NCBI RefSeq assembly: GCF_003265305.2
Contig: NZ_CP033459.1
Coordinates: 186,001 to 250,000 of the forward strand
Length of the DNA: 64,000 nucleotides
Source of the DNA: Pseudoprevotella muciniphila
Lineage (GTDB): Bacteria; Bacteroidota; Bacteroidia; Bacteroidales; Bacteroidaceae
Direction of reading: 5' to 3'
Of the stretch, positions 48,024 through 55,958 are shown one piece after another. Position numbers and translations under genes: made by a program. The notes under the pieces were generated by a model, which was given only the letters and a program-made list of their open reading frames with translations, ran no database searches and was not told the DNA's origin. How positions within the stretch are numbered: position 1 is the first letter of the stretch; the number at the start of each line of letters is the position of its first letter.

Positions 48024-49238
48024 TCAGAATGTGTATTGCAGCAAAATTCTTGCGCTGTGCTTGGCAAGACCAAGGTCATCGATGTCGCGGTCAAGTTGGG
48101 TGCTGTGTCCTGTGCGCCCGATGAACTGATACATGCCTTGTATCTTCAGATTGGTATGCGGAACAAAATAGTTCAGCCCTATGGCTGGCATATTTAGGAA
48201 GCCTTTCTTGTCTGTACCGTTTCTGTCCATAAAATCATAGCGCAGGGCGGCTTGGAGTTGATTGGTCACGAAATAACCAGCCTGTATGTATCCTCCCCAG
48301 TAATTAAAGTCTTCTTTGATTTTCTGGCGTTTTGTGAAGTTTACGTTCATGTAGTAGGCCTCTGCGCCGATATACCATCTGTTTTTGAGCATAGCGAACT
48401 CCAGACCGGCTCGAAAATCATTGGTACTTTCGCTTTCGCTTTCAACATTTTCCGACAGTGAAATGCCAAAAAGCATCTTGTCCTCGTGCAGACGGTTCGG
48501 ATCACCCTGTGTCGATGGCATCACGCCTTTTGGCATATACGTGAACCGACCTGCATATAATAGCGATGGAATATGCCAATCGTCGCTAAATGTTTTTTTT
48601 GCGCTGTTTGTACCGGCACCTGTACCGTTGAAGATACCAACCTCGTAACCGAATTTCTTGCCCAATAAGCCATGAACTTCCACACCAAGGTCAAAGCCCG
48701 TTGCAATAGATGGAGTTACGGCATTGAGCGAATAGGGCATGATGCTCGATGCAGTGAGCGATGTGGGTACTTGTGGGAAAAGAGTTGAACCTAATGTCGT
48801 AAGATAGGCGTGCGTAAATGGGGTCTTAAACTTACCAGCCTTCACCGCAATTTCTTCTTTCAACTTTAAGTCCACCCATGCCTGCTGAAGAAGTTTGCCA
48901 CCACTCTCAGCAGCATTGATTGTCAGGTTATAGGATACTTTGTTGAAGGCCTTGCCTGTGAAACCGATTACTGCGTATGGTATGGAAAAACCTGAATTCG
49001 CTACATTATCCTGATTGTAGGCTTTGTCCAATCCTTCGTCATCGTAATAGTTGTAGTTCGCTGCACCTTGAACAAGCAGATAGGGCTTGAACACGAAGTC
49101 GCCTTTCTTGCTTTTCAGAACAAATCCGTCTTTGTCGGCAACGGATACAACACCGTTTTCTGTTTCCTCTTCCTCTTGTTGTGCAAATGTTATTGCAGGA
49201 AATACTGCCAAAGCAGCGAGTAATAATAACTTTTTCAT
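48024..49238 (-). CDS. Outer membrane porin, OprP/OprO-like (second in the cluster)
   Basis: 404 residues. Signal peptide MKKLLLLAALAVFPAITFAQ, an acidic linker (QEEEETENG), then beta-strand repeats with porin features (FKPYLLVQGAANYNYYDDEG, VSYNLTINAAESGGKLLQQAWVDLKL, FKTPFTHAYLTTLGSTLFPQVP) and a terminal LLQYTF. It is a phosphate-selective porin-like barrel. It lies between the di-haem enzyme and the cytochrome lipoprotein, both on the same strand with short gaps. Confidence 0.82.
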   Translation of the reverse strand: MKKLLLLAALAVFPAITFAQQEEEETENGVVSVADKDGFVLKSKKGDFVFKPYLLVQGAANYNYYDDEGLDKAYNQDNVANSGFSIPYAVIGFTGKAFNKVSYNLTINAAESGGKLLQQAWVDLKLKEEIAVKAGKFKTPFTHAYLTTLGSTLFPQVPTSLTASSIMPYSLNAVTPSIATGFDLGVEVHGLLGKKFGYEVGIFNGTGAGTNSAKKTFSDDWHIPSLLYAGRFTYMPKGVMPSTQGDPNRLHEDKMLFGISLSENVESESESTNDFRAGLEFAMLKNRWYIGAEAYYMNVNFTKRQKIKEDFNYWGGYIQAGYFVTNQLQAALRYDFMDRNGTDKKGFLNMPAIGLNYFVPHTNLKIQGMYQFIGRTGHSTQLDRDIDDLGLAKHSARILLQYTF

Positions 49239-49269
49239 TATGTAGTTTTACTTTTATTCTAATTTATTG

Positions 49270-50706
49270 TTAGAGCGACCAAAGGAATGCTATCAGAGCA
49301 TCTCGGTCTTCCTTGGGCATGTTCGCAAATTTTTGTCGTGAAGCATAACCTTCGCCACCATGCCACATGATGGCTTCCACGAAGTTACGGGCACGCCCAT
49401 CGTGCAGGAAGTAAGTGTGTCCGTTCACTATCTGTTGCAGTCCGATACCCCACAAGGGAGTGGTGCGCCATTCATTGCCACGCGCCAAACCGCTGACATA
49501 GTTATCATTCAGCCCTACACCCATTATCTCAGAACCCATGTCGTGCAAGAGATAGTCGGAGTAGGGGTGTATGGTCTGATTGCCAAGCCAGGGTAGTTCT
49601 GTGCCGTTGAGAAGAGTTGCACCGCGAGGCTGTGTGTGGAGTGTCGTAACATGACACAAATGACAACCAGCCTGGTAGAACATTTGTTCGCCGCGTTTCA
49701 CTTGCGGGTCATTTACATTGCGACGAGCAGGAACACTTAGGGCATGAAGGTATAAATCTACATCTTCCATTTCTTCTGTTGTAACGTCAAGTTGGTCGTA
49801 GGCAAGTCCCATCATCGAGCCTTCTTGCATCTGCATCTGTCCCTCGCAAATCTCTTCGGGATAGCGGCTGTTGGTTACACCCATATCGCTCGAAAAACCT
49901 AATTCTACTGTTAGGTCTGCATGTTGTGCCTTGTTGCCCGAAAGTCCCAACTGAAGTATGCCGCGCTCGGTGATGTAGTTCGCCTTGCCGCTTATGCCCC
50001 ATTCAGGGTAATTGCTGCGCGCGGCAAGTTGTTCTATCTCTTGCCTGTTTAACGCCATCATCTGCCCCATACCGACATGGCGCAAAGGTATTCTTACAGT
50101 GCAGAACAAATCTTCGGGAGCAATGCTGTCGGCATACCATTCGGTTATGGTATATACAGGAAGGCAGAGTTCATATTCTTCACCATCCGGGAAGGTAAAC
50201 TTTTGATATTTCTTATCCATCTTCACTTTGCCCTCAGGGCGAACGCCATAGATGGATTGGTCATGTAGCACACGGCCATAGTTAGGAAAGAATGTGCCGT
50301 TTTTCCTGCTGATGTAAATCAATGCAGATGTAAAGCCGTTATTTCCGCTACCCTCGCTCGACCAAAGTGCAGGAGTGGTGCGACCAGCGTTACGATGACA
50401 ACTGCCGCAACTGTAACCGGCGTACACCGGACCAAGTCCGCCACCTTTGCTGTTGCTTGATGTGCGGACATTATCGTAGAGATTGTCACCAAGGTTGAAA
50501 CGGATAGAATACATTCCCGACAACCATTCAGCATCAGTGTCGTATGCATAACTGCTTACCTCAAAATTCGTGGAAGTGCCGGCTGATAGTGCATACCCGT
50601 CTTTCACTTCTATATCGAGAACATCCAAACCGTCTTCGCTGCAAGAAGTGATGGAGGCGAATAACAGGCAGAATGACACTGCTTTTGTTATGTATTGTAT
50701 GTTCAT
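49270..50706 (-). CDS. Di-haem oxidoreductase (DHOR family) lipoprotein
   Basis: 478 residues from the ATG at 50706; an in-frame extension upstream lacks a signal sequence. Lipobox FASITSC with Cys22. Two c-haem motifs: CGSCH at ~100-104 and CHLCH at ~348-352. The segments LSVPARRNVNDPQVKRGEQMFYQAGC, THPYSD-like and FLHDGRARNFVEAIMWHGGEG are characteristic of the DHOR/thiol oxidoreductase family, related to MauG and bacterial cytochrome c peroxidase. DHOR genes are known partners of imelysin genes, as here, but their reaction is not settled. It needs a system II synthase, supplied downstream. Confidence 0.92.
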   Translation of the reverse strand: MNIQYITKAVSFCLLFASITSCSEDGLDVLDIEVKDGYALSAGTSTNFEVSSYAYDTDAEWLSGMYSIRFNLGDNLYDNVRTSSNSKGGGLGPVYAGYSCGSCHRNAGRTTPALWSSEGSGNNGFTSALIYISRKNGTFFPNYGRVLHDQSIYGVRPEGKVKMDKKYQKFTFPDGEEYELCLPVYTITEWYADSIAPEDLFCTVRIPLRHVGMGQMMALNRQEIEQLAARSNYPEWGISGKANYITERGILQLGLSGNKAQHADLTVELGFSSDMGVTNSRYPEEICEGQMQMQEGSMMGLAYDQLDVTTEEMEDVDLYLHALSVPARRNVNDPQVKRGEQMFYQAGCHLCHVTTLHTQPRGATLLNGTELPWLGNQTIHPYSDYLLHDMGSEIMGVGLNDNYVSGLARGNEWRTTPLWGIGLQQIVNGHTYFLHDGRARNFVEAIMWHGGEGYASRQKFANMPKEDRDALIAFLWSL

Positions 50707-50866
50707 ATTTTGATATTCCTGTCTTCTAAAGCCATAAAAACAAATTGATAGATAGTTACTTATGGTTATTAGAAGCTCAACCTCTAATTTTGCCGCAAAA
50801 CGAAGACAGGAACAAAGCCCTATCTCCGTTTGCAATTTGATGCGTTTTCTGTTGATGTAGAGAAAA

Positions 50867-52075
50867 TTAGTTGACAGTTCTTGCTTTACCATCCTTGAAA
50901 ATCAGAAATTCAAGTGTGTGGAAGCCACGAAGCGACTGAGCGTTGGCAATGTCGGTGGCATGTTGAGATGACGGGCCTTCTTCAGCCTCTTCTTCATATT
51001 CTCCACTCCAGTTAAGTGCATCGAAGTTGCCCGATTTGATGATGTCAGTAATGCCTTTTTGGTCGAGTGGCCAGGAATCCATGTTGGGGTCAAGACCTTT
51101 GTCGGCTACCGGACCGAAGAGGAAGGCTTCGCTCGTCTCCCATGGCTCACGTGCTGCAAGCCATGCTGAGGCACATGTCTGGAAATTGCTGTTTGAGGGC
51201 GAAATGCGGAATGCCTTGACGGCATCAAGCAATTTCTGGTTCTTTTCTACAAGTTCTTTGTAGGTGGGAACAACAACAACGTTGACGTAATTCTCTACGA
51301 TAGGTTGCAGTTCTGCCTCTGTAATAGTACCGTTAGATGCATTGCTGTTTAGGTATGGCTTCAGGTTCTCGTTTAGGCAGTCGTAGAGATCGGCACAGGC
51401 TTCAGCAGCAACTTTGGCTTCTGTGCTGTTGATGTGGCTACGGAAAGGAGCAGGGATGCTCTGGATAGCATTCCATGCAGCACGGATTTTATTCCTGACT
51501 TCTATATCCAATGATGCGTTCTTGGAAGCGACGAGAGTGGCAATAGATGCTGTGGCAGGACTACCGTCCCGTGACCCAAAATAAGCATTACGGATAGAAA
51601 CAATGTTATTGGAATAGTCATCGATAGAATGCCAACTATACCAAGATTCTACGGCATAGAGAGCATCAATTGTACGACCTGAAATATACAAAGTATATGG
51701 GTCGCCAATCTTTGCTGAACCTACTTCGTTTGCAATGGTCTTGCAACCTTCGATAATTTCATCGATGCAGTTCATGGCTGAACTGTAGCCATTGGAACCA
51801 GTGTGGTTGATGAATGATTGTGCATAACTTTCGCCACCATTGTAACTTACAGTCCAGTCGTTGTAAAGTGTTGTAGCATCTTCAACGAGCAATTCAGCCA
51901 CTTTCTGCATATAGTTTCCCCAACCCGCAGCATTACTTGCGTTGTAATCCAAATTCGCTGCTGTAACGTCAGTTTCGTTAGGATTAACTTGGGGTTCATC
52001 GTCGCTACCGCATGAAACGAATGAAATAGACATAACGAATGTCAGAAGTCCGAGTAAAAAGAGGTTTTTCTTCAT
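50867..52075 (-). CDS. Imelysin family (M75-like) lipoprotein
   Basis: About 402 residues from the ATG at 52075, which gives MKKNLFLLGLLTFVMSISFVSC with a lipobox; an ATG 12 codons upstream overlaps the porin stop. The imelysin helical bundle is seen, with SLRGFHTLEFLIF carrying the GxHxxE signature, and EPWETSEAFLFGPV. Imelysins (IrpA, IcmP, EfeO-like) are iron-regulated periplasmic or surface proteins thought to bind metal; protease activity is doubtful. It sits between a porin and the DHOR gene in one transcript. Confidence 0.9.
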   Translation of the reverse strand: MKKNLFLLGLLTFVMSISFVSCGSDDEPQVNPNETDVTAANLDYNASNAAGWGNYMQKVAELLVEDATTLYNDWTVSYNGGESYAQSFINHTGSNGYSSAMNCIDEIIEGCKTIANEVGSAKIGDPYTLYISGRTIDALYAVESWYSWHSIDDYSNNIVSIRNAYFGSRDGSPATASIATLVASKNASLDIEVRNKIRAAWNAIQSIPAPFRSHINSTEAKVAAEACADLYDCLNENLKPYLNSNASNGTITEAELQPIVENYVNVVVVPTYKELVEKNQKLLDAVKAFRISPSNSNFQTCASAWLAAREPWETSEAFLFGPVADKGLDPNMDSWPLDQKGITDIIKSGNFDALNWSGEYEEEAEEGPSSQHATDIANAQSLRGFHTLEFLIFKDGKARTVN

Positions 52076-52097
52076 TTTTATAGTTTTTTTGTTAAAA

Positions 52098-53594
52098 TTA
52101 TTTTTTAGCATTTTTTGCTTTTAGGATTTCCACTTCCCGACGCAGTTCATTCACTTGCTGGTTGAGTCGTTCATAGTCAACGCAACGAACCTTCTCGCCA
52201 TTGTGCTTGATAAACCAACCAATATATGCCACACCAATAGAGAACTCATTCTCGCTGTTATAGCCCGCATTGGATGTACCGAATATCTTACGTGTGCCTA
52301 TCTGGCGGGTAGTATAGTCTGCCTTGACAACCAAATTTGGAAGTGGGCGCCAATTCAGTCCCATGGTCCACAGGCTCACTTGACAGCGGTCGTCCATGGC
52401 AGATGTAGATTTCTCTCCTTTCTCTTGCGGATTGTAGTATTCGTAATGTGCAAAAGGTATGATGTTGGGGAAGTTCTTGCTGCAGTTGAAAATGTTCTTG
52501 ACGTTCAGACCAAGTTCACAACTGTAGGTTAATGCGCGCTTGGCAACGTTGGGTGTACGGTTATAAGGAGAGTCCTTGGAGTAAATGCGGTTAACCCAAC
52601 TGATGTCGTCGGCATGGCTTACGCGACCTGTAATGATATTGGCACGTGCCTCAACCCATCTGTTGATATATTGAGCATCTGCCGACCAGATGAGCAAAGA
52701 GATATTGCCGAAGCCTTTATAAGTATTAAGTTTGTCTGCATTTCTCCCGGCATCGCCACAGTAGTATAATGACGTGCCGACACGAAGACCATCTACACCA
52801 TGCCAGTTCAGACGACCTACGTAGGCTGGACGCGTGAAGTTGTCGGCTTCAAAGTAGTTTTGCTTACCTTTCTTAATCCAGTTGTATTTGTCAAAACCAT
52901 TAGGGTTAGCGCCTGCAATGATCATTGCCTCATAATCAAATTTAGCGAGACCTTTGCCAAACTTACCAAAGAATTCAATACCTGTCTCATGCCAGGTGGA
53001 AGGCAGTATGGTGGTCTCACCCTCAGGACGACGGGTTCCGAAGAAATAGATGGGCTCATGATGAGTGTTAGTGATACCTACCGGAACAATCATGTGACCC
53101 ATACGAACGTTGAACGATGGGTGGGCAAGATATGTTAGGTGAAACTGTTCCAATGCCACCTCGCCACCTGTTTCAGTTTCGGTCTCATATTCACCGTTCT
53201 CAGAGCCGGAGCCTACTTCAATTTCATATTCTGTACCAGTGCCGCCTCCTTCAAATTCCACCTCTGCACTCAAAGCCCAGCGCTTGCTGAATTTGTAGTC
53301 GAAGGCCATGATGAACCGGGGTAGGGCAATCGTGGCATGATGGTCGCGGGTGCTACCTGTTGTCTGACCATTCCAGCGATTCAGTCCGTAATCTTTCCAA
53401 CTCGCCACAATCTCACCATAGCCACCAAATCGAAATTTGTAGTCATCGTTGGCAGTAGTAGGCTTCTGAAGAACGATGGCTGTATCTTTTTCTGATTTGA
53501 TGTCATTTTCAAAATTGTTTGCTTCAATATTTCGACCGGAAATGTTGATGACAATCAAAGATAAAACCCAGATAATAATGTATTTTTGTTTCAT
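52098..53594 (-). CDS. Outer membrane porin-like protein with C-terminal coiled coil (first gene of the redox cluster)
   Basis: 498 residues. Signal peptide MKQKYIIIWVLSLIVINISG, then FRFGGYGEIVASWKDYG and a barrel with repeated aromatic-rich strands (FIMAFDYKFSKRWALSAEVEFEGG, FHLTYLAHPSFNVRMGHMIVPVG). The last ~25 residues (LNQQVNELRREVEILKAKNAKK) form a coiled coil, an odd ending for a barrel and perhaps a periplasmic tether. It is first in the run and lies 42 bp downstream of the cluster promoter (53636-53644). The substrate is unknown. Confidence 0.82.
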   Translation of the reverse strand: MKQKYIIIWVLSLIVINISGRNIEANNFENDIKSEKDTAIVLQKPTTANDDYKFRFGGYGEIVASWKDYGLNRWNGQTTGSTRDHHATIALPRFIMAFDYKFSKRWALSAEVEFEGGGTGTEYEIEVGSGSENGEYETETETGGEVALEQFHLTYLAHPSFNVRMGHMIVPVGITNTHHEPIYFFGTRRPEGETTILPSTWHETGIEFFGKFGKGLAKFDYEAMIIAGANPNGFDKYNWIKKGKQNYFEADNFTRPAYVGRLNWHGVDGLRVGTSLYYCGDAGRNADKLNTYKGFGNISLLIWSADAQYINRWVEARANIITGRVSHADDISWVNRIYSKDSPYNRTPNVAKRALTYSCELGLNVKNIFNCSKNFPNIIPFAHYEYYNPQEKGEKSTSAMDDRCQVSLWTMGLNWRPLPNLVVKADYTTRQIGTRKIFGTSNAGYNSENEFSIGVAYIGWFIKHNGEKVRCVDYERLNQQVNELRREVEILKAKNAKK

Positions 53595-53602
53595 GTTATA
53601 AA

Positions 53603-53617
53603 TGTTAATTAAATTAA
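53603..53617. promoter_or_regulatory. 15-bp perfect palindrome in the cluster leader (candidate operator)
   Basis: GTTAATTAAATTAAC, between the -7 element and the start of the first porin gene. Its position would let a bound protein block or aid early transcription. Being AT-only it could also be chance. Confidence 0.4.
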
Positions 53618-53635
53618 CAGTCTTCCGAATTTGGG

Positions 53636-53644
53636 TGCAAAATT
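53636..53644 (-). promoter_or_regulatory. Promoter -7 element for the porin-imelysin-DHOR cluster
   Basis: TAATTTTGC on the minus strand, 42 bp before the start of the first gene. Confidence 0.72.
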
Positions 53645-53754
53645 ATGGAGTTCTGTGCCTCGTTTCAATACCAAAAAGTGGGTATAATGGTTGCTTTTTA
53701 AGTGATTTTTGTATAAGGACGCACCATTTTCATTTATAAAGTTTTCTTTTTTAA

Positions 53755-53763
53755 TAATTTTGC
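53755..53763 (+). promoter_or_regulatory. Promoter -7 element for the hemerythrin-LuxR gene
   Basis: TAATTTTGC on the plus strand, 23 bp before the ATG; it diverges from the cluster promoter at 53636. Confidence 0.72.
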
Positions 53764-53785
53764 AGTAACTAGAAAGTATGAATTT

Positions 53786-54736
53786 ATGTCTGTTGCAATT
53801 AAAGAAAATGATAAACTGTGCGACATCATCAGTAAGGAATATCACCTCTTGCAAATGATGACACGCTTCGGCATCTCGCTCGGGGTAGGAGAAAAGACCA
53901 TTAAGCAGGTGTGCGAAGAAGCGGCTGTGGATACCAATACATTCCTCGCTGTCGCTAATTACCTGAAATCAGGAGAAGATATCGTGGACGACTACATAGA
54001 AACTGTATCTGTCAAGTCGCTGATTGATTATCTTGAGAATGCACACGTCTATTTCCTTGAATTCCAACTACCTGCCATAAGACGGAAACTGCTCTCCGCC
54101 ATCGATTGTTCAATAGATAACAAAGTGGCTTTCCTCATTCTCAAGTTCTTCGACGAATACCTGGCTGAAGTGAGAAAACACATGGCGTATGAGAACTCGA
54201 AAACGTTCCCATACGTAAAAGATCTCCTCAAGGGAATAAAAGCAACAAATTACGATATTTCCGTGTATTCCAGAGGACACGATGCAGTTGAAAAAAAATT
54301 GCAGGAACTCAAGAACATCATCATTAAATATTATAAAGCAGGGGGAGATGACACTCCTTTAGTTAGTGTGCTTTTTGATATCTTTACCTGTGAGGCTGAC
54401 TTGCACCAGCACGAAACTGTAGAAGACTACCTGTTCGTGCCTGCCGTAAAACTGCTTGAGAACAAAGTTGCAGTAAATGGTGCTGTCAATAGTGAAGAAG
54501 AACCACAAAATGTAACCAAAGACGAAACACTCTCAGAAAGGGAGAAAGAGATAGTAAGGTGTATTGTCAACGGTTTGACTAATAAAGAAGTGGCTGAAAA
54601 ACTTTTCATTTCAGTCAATACCGTCCTTACCCACAGAAAAAATATTGCGAGAAAACTATCAATACATAGCACGGCTGGTCTTACTATCTATGCCATAGCC
54701 AACGGCATAGTCAATCTTGAAGATGTGCAAATATGA
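53786..54736 (+). CDS. Hemerythrin-domain LuxR-type transcriptional regulator
   Basis: 316 residues, three parts. The N-terminal ~60 residues resemble the DUF542/ScdA domain of iron-centre repair proteins, but the usual Cys pair is replaced (ISLGVGEKTIKQVC). Residues ~80-225 are hemerythrin-like with likely di-iron ligands H87, H132, E136, H165, H207 or H209, and E210 or E213. Residues ~248-310 are a LuxR helix-turn-helix (LSEREKEIVRCIVNGLTNKEVAEKL, VNTVLTHRKNIARKL). It may sense O2, NO or iron through the di-iron site. It diverges from the redox cluster, which suggests control of it. Confidence 0.88.
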   Translation: MSVAIKENDKLCDIISKEYHLLQMMTRFGISLGVGEKTIKQVCEEAAVDTNTFLAVANYLKSGEDIVDDYIETVSVKSLIDYLENAHVYFLEFQLPAIRRKLLSAIDCSIDNKVAFLILKFFDEYLAEVRKHMAYENSKTFPYVKDLLKGIKATNYDISVYSRGHDAVEKKLQELKNIIIKYYKAGGDDTPLVSVLFDIFTCEADLHQHETVEDYLFVPAVKLLENKVAVNGAVNSEEEPQNVTKDETLSEREKEIVRCIVNGLTNKEVAEKLFISVNTVLTHRKNIARKLSIHSTAGLTIYAIANGIVNLEDVQI

Positions 54737-54868
54737 CAGAATAACCTGAAAAGAAGAAACCACGTAACATTTTTAGCGATTAGTGTCAACTGCAATACAC
54801 GAATGATAACAATATCGTCTGGTATTTTGCGACTCAGTCGCAACCATCAACTTTCAGCGAAACACAAA

Positions 54869-54905
54869 GAAAAACTGCAAGTTTTTCGCTTGCAGTTACT
54901 TTTCT
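54869..54905. terminator. Bidirectional terminator between the LuxR-type gene and marR
   Basis: AACTGCAAG/CTTGCAGTT 9-bp stem (54873-54881 with 54889-54897) with an A-run before and T-rich after. A second short inverted repeat, TTGCGAC TCA GTCGCAA, lies just upstream at 54827-54843. Confidence 0.82.
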
Positions 54906-54921
54906 ATAGATAATTACGACT

Positions 54922-55371
54922 TTATCGTTTGTCTTCCTTTATATTCTCAAACACGCGGCGCAGAACCTCCTGTGATATGCTGATGTCTGTCAGTCCGAGA
55001 CCACGCAACGCTTCGCGCAGTGTGATGAGTGCTATCTTTTCTGCGCGGTCTTTCATGGCATAGCCGTGAGGAGTTAGATGGATGAGGTTGCTGCGACGGT
55101 CTTCTGTGTTCGATTTCCTTTCAACAAGATGGTTCGTTTCCATGGTGTCGATGATACGCGTCATGGAAGGCTTGTCTTTGTAAACCTTGTCGCACAGTTG
55201 ACGCTGGGTAATCATGTCTTGTTCGGAAAGATAGAAAAGCACAGTCCATTGTTCGGGTGTAATCTTCAGACCACTGCGAACAAAGTTGCGTTGCAGTTTA
55301 CGATTGATGGCAGTAAAAACCTTGCCGTTAAGCATCGCAAAAATAAGACTCACATCAAAATCCATTTCCAT
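54922..55371 (-). CDS. MarR family transcriptional regulator
   Basis: 149 residues from the ATG at 55371. Winged helix-turn-helix signatures: ITPEQWTVLFYLSEQDMITQRQLCDKVYKDKPSMTRIIDTMETNHLVERKSNTEDRRSNLIHLTPHG. Such dimers repress genes and release DNA on binding small aromatic or oxidising ligands; the target is not evident. The -7 element is 55399-55407, 28 bp upstream. No divergent gene follows upstream, so self-regulation or a distant target is possible. Confidence 0.88.
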   Translation of the reverse strand: MEMDFDVSLIFAMLNGKVFTAINRKLQRNFVRSGLKITPEQWTVLFYLSEQDMITQRQLCDKVYKDKPSMTRIIDTMETNHLVERKSNTEDRRSNLIHLTPHGYAMKDRAEKIALITLREALRGLGLTDISISQEVLRRVFENIKEDKR

Positions 55372-55398
55372 AATCAACGCGTTTTAACATTTTACGAC

Positions 55399-55407
55399 AC
55401 AAAATTA
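55399..55407 (-). promoter_or_regulatory. Promoter -7 element for marR
   Basis: TAATTTTGT on the minus strand, 28 bp before the start. Confidence 0.6.
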
Positions 55408-55509
55408 CAGATAAAAAGGAAATTGACAAAGACAATAATAAGAATTTGTATTATTGCGAATGTAACTTTTTCAAAAAGCCATTATTACATCCGAAATCAT
55501 TCTATAATG

Positions 55510-55932
55510 TTACTTTTCTTTTGAAGTACCAATACGTTTTCCGCTGGCATCTCGATAGGTTGTAATCTTATTGCCAAAAGCGTCGGTACGAGTCTCCGAT
55601 GTACCTGTGCGCCTACCACTTTTGTCGCGGTAAACTGTGGTTTCCTTGCCAAAACTGTTGGTTCGTGTTTCAGCAGTGCCCGTCCTTCTTCCGCTATTGT
55701 CGCGGTAGGTGGTGTTTGTTTTGCCGAACGTGTTGGCGCGTGTCTCGGATGTGCCTTTCCTCGTACCGCTGTTATCACGGTAGGTAGTAGTGGTTTTACC
55801 CCATCTGTCGGTCTTGGTAGTTGATGTTCCTATGCGTTTTCCACTGTTGTCGCGGTAGGTGGTGCTCTTGTTGTATTGTGCCGATACGCCTGTTGCCATG
55901 AAGGCAAAGAACAATAATAGTATATATTTCAT
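55510..55932 (-). CDS. Small secreted protein made of 25-residue tandem repeats
   Basis: 140 residues. Signal peptide MKYILLLFFAFMATGVSAQ. The mature protein, from residue 26, is four full copies and one partial copy of a 25-residue unit that starts YRDNSGxRxGTSxTRT and continues with a Phe or Trp then GK. The repeated Arg, Lys, Asp and Ser content is strongly charged. I know no function. It lies upstream of nothing obviously linked; the glycan-binding-like gene is 27 bp upstream on the same strand and may share its transcript. Confidence 0.82.
   Translation of the reverse strand: MKYILLLFFAFMATGVSAQYNKSTTYRDNSGKRIGTSTTKTDRWGKTTTTYRDNSGTRKGTSETRANTFGKTNTTYRDNSGRRTGTAETRTNSFGKETTVYRDKSGRRTGTSETRTDAFGNKITTYRDASGKRIGTSKEK
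55513..55857 (-). repeat. 75-bp tandem repeats inside the small secreted protein gene
   Basis: About 4.6 units of 75 bp, in frame, encoding the YRD...GK units. Copies differ at several bases, so this is an old protein-level repeat, not a fresh slippage tract. Confidence 0.8.
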
Positions 55933-55958
55933 GATATCGTTGTTATGTTGTTATCAGA

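Noticed and set aside
50707-50892. N-terminal extension of the di-haem oxidoreductase
   Set aside because: The extra 62 residues would bury the lipoprotein signal peptide; the ATG at 50706 gives a clean one.
55513-55857. Regular 75-bp repeats resembling a CRISPR or satellite array
   Set aside because: The repeats are contiguous with no spacers, stay in frame and encode a periodic secreted protein.
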